A DNA stretch of 7,553 bases from Myxococcales bacterium UBA5297. GTDB lineage: Bacteria; Myxococcota; Myxococcia; Myxococcales; UBA5297. Position numbers and translations under genes: made by a program. The notes under the pieces were generated by a model, which searched no databases, was not told the origin of the DNA, and was given only the letters and a program-made list of their open reading frames with translations. How positions within the stretch are numbered: the stretch's first letter is position 1; the number at the start of each line of letters is the position of its first letter. Location of the stretch: NCBI GenBank assembly GCA_002408385.1, contig DHSB01000182.1:46702-54254 (forward strand), given 5' to 3'. Below, piece after piece: positions 1 to 6,308 of the stretch.

Positions 1-47
1 CCCCCCCCCCCCCCGCCCCGGGGCTACGACCGAGGATCGACTTCAAG
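1..47. other. G/C-only left edge with a 14-C homopolymer
   Basis: The first 14 bases are all C and the first 23 contain only C and G. No complete gene fits here. The reading frame of the following membrane-protein gene is open through this stretch to the window edge, so its true start could lie further left. A homopolymer exactly at the edge may be a contig-end artefact or a real slippage-prone tract; one window cannot decide. A weak GAGG at 32-35 could serve as the ribosome binding site of the GTG at 48. Confidence 0.6.
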
Positions 48-2138
48 GTGAAGGCAGCCCTGCGCAACCTGCGATGGCGCGAGCGCGGCCCCGAGCTGGC
101 GGCGATGGCCGCCTGTCTGCTCGCGGCGATCGCCCTCACCTGGCCGATGTCGGCGCACCTGCTCACCCGGCTCGGCGGAGACCCGGGCGACCCGTTTCAG
201 ACGCTCTGGTCCTGGCGCTGGATGCACGACGCGCTCACCTCCCTGCGCAACCCCTTCTTCACCGACCGCGTCTTCTTCCCCCACGGCGCCTCGCTCGTCT
301 TCCAGACCTTCGACGTGCCGACGGCGATCCTCACCGTGCCGCTCTGGTGGTTCTTGCCGCCGGTGGGCGTCTACAACGCGGGGGTCCTCTTCGCGTTCTG
401 GCTCACCGCCTACGGCATGTATCGGCTCGCGCGCGAGCTGACCGGCGACCGGCTCGTCTCGGTCTGCGCGGGCGTGCTCTTCACCGCGGTCCCCTACCAC
501 CTCGCCCACGTCCAGGGCCACCAGCACCTCGTGTCGATGGGCTGGTTGCCGCTCTACCTCGTCCACCTCCACCGCATGCTCGACGGCCGGGCCCGCCGGC
601 GCGACCCGCTGCTCGGCGGCCTGTTCCTCGGCCTCGCGGCGCTCGCGAGCTGGTACCACCTGCTCTACGGCATGGTGCTCACCCCGTTTCTCTTCGCCGA
701 CGCCGCCCTCCGCCGGCGCGAGGTGCTCTTCTCCAAGCGCTTCCTCGCCCAGGCCTTCGCGCTCGCCGGCGCCTTCCTCGTCGTCGCCGGCCCCCTGCTC
801 TTCACGATCCTCCATCAGCGCAGCGTCGAGCCCATCGCCGGGGCGCACGACGCGGTGCGCTTCTCAGGCGACCTCGAGGCCTTCTTCTTTCCCAACCCCG
901 CCCAGGGCTGGGGCCACTGGTGGGGCGGACACGCGTTTCGCTGGACCGGCAACGCGGCCGAGACCGCGCTCTACGCCGGCTACGCGCTGCTGCTCGCCGC
1001 GCTCGCCGGCGCGCTTTTCGCCGGCGGCCTGGCGCGCGCCTATCTGGCGATGGCCCTCGGGGGCGCGCTCCTCGCCCTCGGCCCCTACCTGCACGTCGGC
1101 GGCAAGGTGCTGCGCGAGGTGAAGCTGCCGTACCTGCTGCTCGAGAAGCTGCTGCCGCAGATCGAGTTCATGGGCGTGCCGGTGCGCCTCGGCTACGTCA
1201 TGTACCTCGGGCTCGTCATCGCCGCGGCGCTCGGGCTCTCGAAGTTGCGCCGCGGCCGCTCGCCGGTGGCCGCCGCGGCGATCGCGCTCGTGCCGACCGC
1301 GGTGACGCTGGTCGAGTACACCCCGCGCCGCTTCATCGAGACCGAGGTGGTCGCGCCCGCGCCGATGCTCGAGTGGGCCGGGGACCCCGCGCAGTACGCG
1401 GTGCTCGACCTGTCGGGCGACTACCGGATGATGTGGCACGCCACGCTGCACCGAAAGCCGATGACCGGCGGCAACATCACCCGCGTGCCCGAGCGGCTCG
1501 AGCGCTGGTACTGGGGCGAGCCGATAGTCCAAGCGCTGCGGCGCCCGCGGGCCCGGAGCGAATTGATCTTCGAGCGGGTCGACCCGAGCCTCGACTTCGA
1601 CTGGGGCCTGGACGCGCCCGATCCGAGGCTGCGCCCCGACTCCTTCCAGATCGAGTGGACGGGCAGCCTGCGGATCCCCACCTCCGGTCCGTGGAGCTTC
1701 TTCCTGTCGAGCGATGACGGCTCCTCGCTGGAGATCGACGGCAACCTCGTCCTCGACAACGGCGGCTTCCACCCGCTGCGCGAGCGCTCGATGACCCTGC
1801 GCCTCGAGGCCGGCGAGCACCGCGTACGGGTGCGCTATCAGGAGGGCAGCGGCAAGGCGGCGCTTCGCTGGGACTGGCTGGGTCCGGGCCAGAGTCGCGC
1901 CCCGGTCCCCGCCGAGGCGCTCTCGCACGAGGGCCGGCCGGGCCTGCTCGGCCGCTACCACCAGACGATGAAGGGCTGTCGCCAGACGCGCGAAGGAGGC
2001 CGCCGCGGCCTGCGCGCGCTTGGCGTGCGCTTCGTGGTCACCGGGCCGGACGGCCACGAGTGCCTCGAGCGCGAGCTGCAGCTCCCGCAGACCTACGCGG
2101 GAGAGGGCGTGCGAATCTACGAGGTGCCACCAGAGTAG
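48..2138 (+). CDS. Polytopic GT-C-like membrane glycosyltransferase-type protein with inserted PA14 domain
   Basis: This 696-residue protein has roughly 10-11 hydrophobic segments between residues 14 and 424 (for example 14-34, 85-127, 135-155, 187-210, 232-256, 304-348, 380-424). After the first helix comes an acidic loop, GGDPGDPFQ (43-51), followed by W54 and W57. Such an early extracytoplasmic Asp is typical of GT-C enzymes that transfer sugars from lipid-linked donors. No exact family is recognised, so donor and acceptor are unknown. Residues about 510-612 look like a PA14 carbohydrate-binding module (SSDDGSSLEIDG at 554-565, then GEHRVRVRYQEG at 589-600). The tail after it (LRALGVRFVVTG, 655-666) resembles the usual end of GT-C-like proteins, so PA14 appears inserted. 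The GTG start gives a basic N-terminus before the first helix; its GAGG site is 12 bases away, and the frame stays open to the left edge, so the start is uncertain. It probably forms an operon with the gene at 2194. Confidence 0.85.
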   Translation: MKAALRNLRWRERGPELAAMAACLLAAIALTWPMSAHLLTRLGGDPGDPFQTLWSWRWMHDALTSLRNPFFTDRVFFPHGASLVFQTFDVPTAILTVPLWWFLPPVGVYNAGVLFAFWLTAYGMYRLARELTGDRLVSVCAGVLFTAVPYHLAHVQGHQHLVSMGWLPLYLVHLHRMLDGRARRRDPLLGGLFLGLAALASWYHLLYGMVLTPFLFADAALRRREVLFSKRFLAQAFALAGAFLVVAGPLLFTILHQRSVEPIAGAHDAVRFSGDLEAFFFPNPAQGWGHWWGGHAFRWTGNAAETALYAGYALLLAALAGALFAGGLARAYLAMALGGALLALGPYLHVGGKVLREVKLPYLLLEKLLPQIEFMGVPVRLGYVMYLGLVIAAALGLSKLRRGRSPVAAAAIALVPTAVTLVEYTPRRFIETEVVAPAPMLEWAGDPAQYAVLDLSGDYRMMWHATLHRKPMTGGNITRVPERLERWYWGEPIVQALRRPRARSELIFERVDPSLDFDWGLDAPDPRLRPDSFQIEWTGSLRIPTSGPWSFFLSSDDGSSLEIDGNLVLDNGGFHPLRERSMTLRLEAGEHRVRVRYQEGSGKAALRWDWLGPGQSRAPVPAEALSHEGRPGLLGRYHQTMKGCRQTREGGRRGLRALGVRFVVTGPDGHECLERELQLPQTYAGEGVRIYEVPPE

Positions 2139-2177
2139 AGGCCGCGCTAAAGAGGATGGCCTCTTCGTCGGCCATCC
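2137..2177 (+). promoter_or_regulatory. Two competing inverted repeats in the intercistronic gap
   Basis: In the 55 bases between the two membrane-protein genes, AGAGGCC (2137-2143) pairs perfectly with GGCCTCT (2158-2164), and GGATGGCC (2154-2161) pairs perfectly with GGCCATCC (2170-2177). The two stems share bases 2158-2161, so they cannot both form. The second stem ends one base before the GGGGAG ribosome binding site of the next gene. No T-run follows either stem, so neither looks like a classical terminator. The arrangement resembles a translational or attenuation switch, but chance pairing in GC-rich DNA is possible. Confidence 0.35.
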
Positions 2178-2183
2178 GGGGAG
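2178..2183 (+). promoter_or_regulatory. Ribosome binding site deciding the start at 2194
   Basis: GGGGAG lies 10 bases before the ATG at 2194. The same frame is open upstream to 2020, but that stretch overlaps the previous gene and encodes a Ser/Arg/Cys-rich sequence typical of a shadow frame. The residues after 2194 begin with a hydrophobic segment that matches how fused spermidine-synthase-like membrane proteins start. The ATG at 2194 is therefore the preferred start. Confidence 0.7.
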
Positions 2184-2193
2184 CGACATCGGA

Positions 2194-4311
2194 ATGCGCA
2201 TCATCGCCGCCACCATCTTCCTGAGCGCTTTCCTGCTCTTCCAGATCCAGCCGGTCATCGGCAAGGTGCTCCTGCCCTGGTTCGGAGGCACGCCGGCGGT
2301 CTGGACGACTTGCATGCTCTTCTTCCAGGCGCTGCTCTTGGGCGGCTACGCCTACGCGCACGGCGTCGCGCTGCGCATGAGGCCGAAGCGGCAGGCGATC
2401 CTCCACCTCGGTCTGCTCGCACTGGCAGTGGTGCTGCTGGCGCGCTCGGCCCTCGACTGGGGCTCGCCGATCGTCCCCGGCGAGTCCTGGCACCCGCGCG
2501 ACAGCGAAGCGCCGGTGGTCCGCATCCTCGGGCTGCTGACGGTCAGCGTCGGGCTGCCCTACTTGCTGCTCTCGTCGACCGGGCCACTTCTTCAGGCCTG
2601 GTTCACCCGCCTCTGGCCGGCGCGCTCGGCCTACCGGCTCTACGCCCTGTCGAACGTGGGCTCACTGCTCGGGCTGCTCACCTATCCGCTCCTCGTCGAG
2701 CCGGCCCTCGGCGTCTCTGCGCAAGGCTGGCTGTGGCCCGCCTGCTTCCTGCTCTACGCTGTGGGCGCCGGCACGGTCGCCGTGGTCTTCGCACGGCGCC
2801 AGCCCGAGGTGCCTGGCGTGGCGAAGCAAGCCGTATCGACGGGCCCGGCACCCTGCCTGTCGAGCCGCCTGCTGTGGATCGCTCTCGCTGCTGCGCCTTC
2901 GGTGCTGCTGCTGGCGGTGACCAATCAGATCTCGCAGGAGGTCGCGGTGGTGCCCTTCCTGTGGGTCCTGCCGCTCGCCATCTACCTGCTCTCCTTCGTG
3001 TTCACCTTCGAGAGCGATCGCTGGTACCGGCGCGCAGTCTTCGTGCCCGCCCTCGTCCTGACGAGCGCCCTCGCCTGCGGCGCGATGTGGCTGGGGATAG
3101 GACTGGGGGTCGTCGCGCAGGTCGCGGTCTGGTCGGCGCTCCTGTTCGTCGCCTCGATGCTCTGCCATGGCGAGCTCGCGCGCCTCAAGCCGCATCCCAG
3201 GCACCTGACAGGCTTCTACCTGATGGTCTCGATAGGTGGCGCGGTCGGCGGCCTGCTCGTCGGGTTGGTCGCGCCGCTGGTCTTCGACCTGCATTGGGAG
3301 CTGCACGCGAGCATCCTCGGCGTCTGGGCCCTCGCGTTCATCGTTCTCCTGCGCGACCCGGGCTCGTTCCTCAACCGCGGATGGTCCCGTCTTGCGCGCA
3401 CCGGGTTTGCCGCCTGCGCTCTGGGCCTGCTCGGCTTCCTCGTCGTGGAGGCCCATCTCGCGGTGGAGCCCTGGACGTTCGTGCGCCGCAACTTCTACGG
3501 CGTGCTTCGCGTCGGCGAGGGCTTTCAAGACGAACCCGCGCGCTACGGCCTCGGCCTGCGCCACGGGCGGGTCACTCACGGGTTCCAGCACCGCGACGCG
3601 GCGAAGCGCCGGGCGCCGACGCTCTACTTCGGCGTCGACACCGGCGTGGGCCGCGCGCTGCGAGCCCAGCGCGCGAGCGTCGGGGACCGAGGCCTGAACG
3701 TCGGTGTCATCGGACTCGGCATCGGAACGCTCGCCGCCTACGGTGAAGCCGGCGACCGGATGCGCTTCTACGAAATCAACCCCGCGGTGATCGACGTGGC
3801 GCTCGATTCGAGCCTCTTCACCTTCCTCTCCGACTCGCCCGCGGGCATCGAGAACATCGAAGGCGACGCGCGGCTGTCACTGCGACGCGAGCTTCTCGAG
3901 TCGGGGTCGCACCGCTTCGACCTGCTGGTGATCGACGCCTTCAGCAGCGATTCGATCCCCGTGCACCTCGTCACCCGCGAAGCGCTCGGCCTCTATCTCG
4001 AGCACCTCGCACCGGGAGGGGTCCTCGCCTTCCACATCACCAACCGGTTCCTCGACCTCGCGCCCGTCATGGCGCGGCTCGCCGAGGATGCCGGCCTCGA
4101 GCGCGCGCTGGTCGCCTACGAGCCGGAGGCAGAGCCGGAGGTCCTCAGCTCGAAGTCGCTCTGGATGCTCTTGTCGCGCGACCGCGCTGTGCTCGACAGG
4201 CCGGAGATCGCCAAGGCCGCCTCGCGCACGCCGCCGGCACCCTCGCAAGACCTTTGGACCGACGACTTCAGCAACGTGCTGGCCACCCTGCGGCTCCACC
4301 CGCGCGACTGA
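2194..4311 (+). CDS. Membrane-fused spermidine-synthase-like protein (fused MFS/SpeE-type)
   Basis: This 705-residue protein has two parts. Residues 1 to about 420 carry about 12 hydrophobic helices, starting with MRIIAATIFLSAFLLFQIQP and KVLLPWFGG, the usual opening of this fused family. Residues about 430-705 form a spermidine-synthase-like methyltransferase fold: RRNFYGVLRV (431-440), HGRVTHGFQ (457-465), the SAM-site glycine loop GLGIGTLAAYG (507-517), acidic E527 in FYEINP, GDAR (557-560), IDAFSSDSIPVHL (580-592) and HITNRFLDLAPV (614-625). In classical SpeE the catalytic stretch reads D-x-x-D; here the acidic residues are D581 and D586, and no SpeE-type substrate residues are obvious, so genuine polyamine synthesis is doubtful. 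The substrate of these membrane-fused proteins is not established as far as I know. The gene lies 55 bases after the GT-C-like gene, probably in one operon, and a dispersed repeat begins at its TGA stop. Confidence 0.9.
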   Translation: MRIIAATIFLSAFLLFQIQPVIGKVLLPWFGGTPAVWTTCMLFFQALLLGGYAYAHGVALRMRPKRQAILHLGLLALAVVLLARSALDWGSPIVPGESWHPRDSEAPVVRILGLLTVSVGLPYLLLSSTGPLLQAWFTRLWPARSAYRLYALSNVGSLLGLLTYPLLVEPALGVSAQGWLWPACFLLYAVGAGTVAVVFARRQPEVPGVAKQAVSTGPAPCLSSRLLWIALAAAPSVLLLAVTNQISQEVAVVPFLWVLPLAIYLLSFVFTFESDRWYRRAVFVPALVLTSALACGAMWLGIGLGVVAQVAVWSALLFVASMLCHGELARLKPHPRHLTGFYLMVSIGGAVGGLLVGLVAPLVFDLHWELHASILGVWALAFIVLLRDPGSFLNRGWSRLARTGFAACALGLLGFLVVEAHLAVEPWTFVRRNFYGVLRVGEGFQDEPARYGLGLRHGRVTHGFQHRDAAKRRAPTLYFGVDTGVGRALRAQRASVGDRGLNVGVIGLGIGTLAAYGEAGDRMRFYEINPAVIDVALDSSLFTFLSDSPAGIENIEGDARLSLRRELLESGSHRFDLLVIDAFSSDSIPVHLVTREALGLYLEHLAPGGVLAFHITNRFLDLAPVMARLAEDAGLERALVAYEPEAEPEVLSSKSLWMLLSRDRAVLDRPEIAKAASRTPPAPSQDLWTDDFSNVLATLRLHPRD

Positions 4312-4317
4312 AGATCC

Positions 4318-4337
4318 GTCGAGAAATCCTTCTCGAC
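4318..4337 (+). terminator. Hairpin six bases after the stop codon, possible terminator or 3' end
   Basis: GTCGAGAA (4318-4325) and TTCTCGAC (4330-4337) form a perfect 8-bp stem around the loop ATCC, starting six bases after the TGA at 4309-4311. No T-tract follows (CCCCTCCGG), so intrinsic termination is uncertain; mRNA 3'-end protection is an alternative. In copy B the same position keeps only TCGA/TCGA plus a G-T pair, so the stem is weakened there. Confidence 0.35.
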
Positions 4338-4355
4338 CCCCTCCGGTTCCGCGCA

Positions 4356-4465
4356 CCCTGAGCGTAGCTGCCGACGCGCGAGCGGCGGGAGCGAAGTCGA
4401 AGGGCCCCGACTTCGCGCGGGCCCCTCGACTCGGAGGCTCCCGCCGGTCGCCTCTACGCTCCGGG
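4356..4465. repeat. 110-base imperfect palindrome inside repeat copy A
   Basis: Three nested blocks pair across a centre near 4413. CCCTGAGCGTAG (4356-4367) pairs with CTACGCTCCGGG (4454-4465) at 11 of 12 positions. CGGCGGGAGC (4383-4392) pairs perfectly with GCTCCCGCCG (4437-4446). AGTCGAAGGGCCC (4395-4407) pairs with GGGCCCCTCGACT (4419-4431) at 12 of 13. An alternative inner stem, GCGAAGTC (4391-4398) with GACTTCGC (4409-4416), is also perfect. Transcribed, it would make a very stable hairpin. The layout fits a REP- or MITE-like element with no coding capacity. Confidence 0.75.
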
Positions 4466-4661
4466 ACGGGTCAACGGTTCTGAGACACCGACCGGGCGAA
4501 TTTGCTGAGCCGCGGTTTCCTTCTCGACGGTGTCCTCTTTTGGCGGGTTGATCTCGACGGCAGCGGGGGTTCGGCGGCAGTGGGCGGGCGGCGAACGAAG
4601 CGTTCAGGGTGGGCAAGATAGGCGGCTGAGACGACGCGCTGGCGCTCGAGGAGGACGTCGC
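4466..4661. other. Non-coding spacer with short direct repeats
   Basis: I see no supportable gene here on either strand; translations are Arg/Pro/Ser-rich without family motifs. The stretch holds TCCTTCTCGAC at 4518-4528, identical to 4327-4337 in repeat copy A, and TCTCGACGG twice 30 bases apart (4522-4530 and 4552-4560). It may be eroded repeat material or the ruined upstream part of the TPR gene relic that follows. Confidence 0.5.
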
Positions 4662-4830
4662 GGGATCGCCCGTGATGGACGGAGTCGGGAGTCAGCAGAG
4701 CGCGTCTTCGGCCGGTCGCTCTGGCTCAACCCCTCGGATAACCAGGGCGCGCGTTTCCTGATCGACGAGGTGCGAGCGAGGACGGCGTGGGAAGACCGGC
4801 AAAGAAGCGAGGTAGAGCGACAAGCGCGAA
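4662..4830 (+). pseudogene. Relic of a TPR-type protein C-terminus
   Basis: In one frame this stretch reads GIARDGRSRESAERVFGRSL, then WLNPSDNQGARFL, IDEVRARTAWED and a charged tail. The combination of an AE-x-VF helix, LNP-x-DNQG-x-RFL and a final W-E matches the last repeat of TPR-containing proteins that I know from memory (the LNPNDNQGVRYLL-type ending). Upstream in the same frame, from the GTG at 4530, the residues are Arg/Gly-rich and show no further repeats. The frame has no stop of its own and runs on as a shadow under the next gene to 5231. This looks like the decayed 3' end of a longer gene rather than a working one. A frameshifted or recoded real gene is possible but less likely. 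Confidence 0.5.
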
Positions 4831-4902
4831 GGCAAAGCCGTCGAACCAAAGGCTCGCGAGCGGCTAGATTTGACGCCTCCTTCAACAAAGGTCTCCAACC
4901 CG

Positions 4903-6195
4903 GTGCCGACATCGCTTGCCCTCATCGCCCCCGACGACGCGCAGCCTCTCGAGCGCGAGGCCGCGACCGCCTTCGCCGACGCGCGCGCCCAACTCGCCAC
5001 GCTGCACCTGCCAGGCGTGCGCGACGAACATCGCCAGAAGCTCGAGCGGGCCATCGAGCTGGCTGGGCGAGCTCTTGCCCGCATTGGCGAGGAGAGGCGC
5101 GACCCGAAGACCGCCGCGCGCGCACGCGCCACCTTGGTCAAGGCCCACGCCGCGCGCGCGCTCGACGCGCTCCACGGGGTGAACCAGCTCTCGATGGCCT
5201 CCCAGCGCGCCCCGACGCCGGAGGACTGTGACGACGGCTGGCAGCGGGTCGCCGAAGTGGTGGCCGTCGTCGAAGAGTCGGCGTTCGAAGCCGCGCGCGT
5301 CGCGGCCTGCCTCGGCAAGCCGTCGCTCCTCCAGGTCGCGCGCAAGGCGGAGGGGGCGGCGCGTGAGGCGCGCGGGATTCTCGAGGGGCGCAACCGCGCG
5401 TATACCTTCCACACCGACCCGCGCTTCTCGTTTGGCGAAGGGTGGTACGTCGCGGCGGCGGCGCTGCTCGCCGACGTCCCGATCCAGATCGAGCCGGACA
5501 AGGCGCAGACCGCGCAGGCCGAGCGCTTCCTCCTCGACGCGGGGCTCGGCTCCAAGCTCGTGCCGTATCGGCCGCGCCCGCCGGCGAACAAGCCTCTGCC
5601 CGCTATCGTCGCGCGCGCCTTTCGCGCCGACCCTCTCGCCGCGCAGCGTAAGCTGCGGGCTGCGTTTCTTGGTGAGGCGCCCATCGCCAGGCCGATCGCC
5701 GACTGGACCGACGCGGCGCTGGCTGGTGCTCCGACGGCCAAAAAGGTGCTGCTCTGGATTCGCCATGGAGCGCATCAACCGGCGCGAAACACCGCCTATC
5801 CCGAGCTCGTCGAGCTCTCGCGGCGAGCGCTCGCGGTCGGGCTCGTCCCCGTCCTCATCGGCGACGCGCTCCGGGACGGTGAGCCTCCGCGGGGCTGCTT
5901 CGACATGACGCTCTTCTGGAAGCTGCCTCTCTTCCAGGGCGCCGAGATGCGGCGCGCCCAGCTCCAGCTCTTCGAACATCTGAGGAGAGCTCACGGCTTG
6001 GTCGGCCAGCTCGGCGTCACTACCGCGGGCATGGACGGCCCGGCGCTGCTGGGGTTGCCGACGATGTACCTGACCGAGGCGCCGAACGTGCGTCTTGGCA
6101 GGTGGGTCGGGGCCGTTCCTGGTTACGAAGAGGTCGTGCGCGAGGATGGCTACCTCGAGCGCATCAGCCGGACGTTGCGGCGGTGGGCCGAGTGA
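4903..6195 (+). CDS. Unassigned soluble protein; helical N-terminal half and GT-B/Rossmann-like C-terminal half
   Basis: I do not recognise the family. From the GTG at 4903 the protein has 430 residues and no signal peptide or membrane span. Residues about 15-165 are Ala/Arg/Glu-rich and predicted helical. A distinctive segment, FHTDPRFSFGEGWYV (169-183), leads into AAAALLADVPIQIEP. Residues about 278-430 alternate hydrophobic strands and helices: KKVLLWIRHGAH (280-291), LVPVLIGDALR (314-324), TTAGMDGPALLGLPTMYLTE (373-392) and GRWVGAVPGYEEVVR (399-413). The late 'DGPALLGLPT' turn and the IRHG loop recall GT-B or fucosyltransferase-like sugar enzymes, but this is weak. An upstream TTG at 4870 is in frame; the GTG is preferred because codons before it (CCT, CCT, TCA, ACA) lack the gene's usual G/C third bases and AAAGG lies 11 bases upstream of it. 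It stands alone, and repeat copy B begins at its stop. Confidence 0.75.
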   Translation: MPTSLALIAPDDAQPLEREAATAFADARAQLATLHLPGVRDEHRQKLERAIELAGRALARIGEERRDPKTAARARATLVKAHAARALDALHGVNQLSMASQRAPTPEDCDDGWQRVAEVVAVVEESAFEAARVAACLGKPSLLQVARKAEGAAREARGILEGRNRAYTFHTDPRFSFGEGWYVAAAALLADVPIQIEPDKAQTAQAERFLLDAGLGSKLVPYRPRPPANKPLPAIVARAFRADPLAAQRKLRAAFLGEAPIARPIADWTDAALAGAPTAKKVLLWIRHGAHQPARNTAYPELVELSRRALAVGLVPVLIGDALRDGEPPRGCFDMTLFWKLPLFQGAEMRRAQLQLFEHLRRAHGLVGQLGVTTAGMDGPALLGLPTMYLTEAPNVRLGRWVGAVPGYEEVVREDGYLERISRTLRRWAE

Positions 6196-6308
6196 AGAGG
6201 CGTCGAGTAATCCTTCTTCGAATCGGACCGGTTCCGCTCACGCTGAGCGGAGTCGAAGAGCCCCTCGACTTGCGGCCTCGCAGGCGCGGCCTACGCTCGG
6301 GGCGAACG
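6193..6308 (+). repeat. Dispersed repeat, copy B, beginning at the stop codon
   Basis: Copy B begins with the TGA stop of the preceding gene, as copy A does, and in the same orientation. It keeps CGTCGAG, AATCCTTCT, CCGGTTCCGC and CTGAGCG, then AGTCGA (6251-6256) and TCGACT (6265-6270), which pair around an 8-base loop. Outer GAGCG (6245-6249) pairs with CGCTC (6294-6298). It lacks roughly 26 bases present in copy A and is a smaller palindrome. It lies between two convergent genes, so it could act as a shared 3' structure. Confidence 0.7.

Larger units (their letters stand above)
4309..4465 (+). repeat. Dispersed repeat, copy A, beginning at the stop codon
   Basis: Copy A starts with the TGA stop of the preceding gene and matches copy B (6193 onward) in the same orientation. 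The first 57 aligned columns match at about 46 positions by hand, including TGAAGA, CGTCGAG, AATCCTTCT, CCGGTTCCGC and CTGAGCG. Copy A then carries extra bases (about 4367-4392) before the shared AGTCGAAG and CCCCTCGACT blocks. The CTGAGC...AGTCGAAG signature resembles palindromic intergenic repeats that I recall from many high-GC environmental genomes; this is recognition from memory, not a search. Confidence 0.75.

Noticed and set aside
74..1717. 547-codon plus-strand frame overlapping the GT-C-like gene
   Set aside because: It is an Arg/Pro/Ala-rich shadow frame; the overlapping frame has a coherent membrane protein and a PA14 domain.
864..2315. Long minus-strand open frame of 483 codons opposite the GT-C-like and spermidine-synthase-like genes
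   Set aside because: Its translation is rich in Arg, Ala, Glu, Gln and His with no family motif. It is the stop-poor shadow expected opposite high-GC genes that have clear membrane and domain signatures.
4870..4902. TTG at 4870 as the start of the unassigned gene
   Set aside because: Third codon positions here are A/T-rich compared with the gene body and no good ribosome binding site precedes the TTG; kept only as an alternative start.
4530..5231. Full 233-codon frame containing the TPR relic as a working gene
   Set aside because: Only about 55 codons look protein-like. The N-terminal part is Arg/Gly-rich, and the last 330 or so bases overlap the better-supported gene at 4903-6195 in another frame.
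4309..6308. Repeat copies as ends of one composite transposon carrying the unassigned gene
   Set aside because: The copies are direct rather than inverted, no transposase gene lies between them and no target-site duplication is visible. Independent dispersed repeats explain them better.
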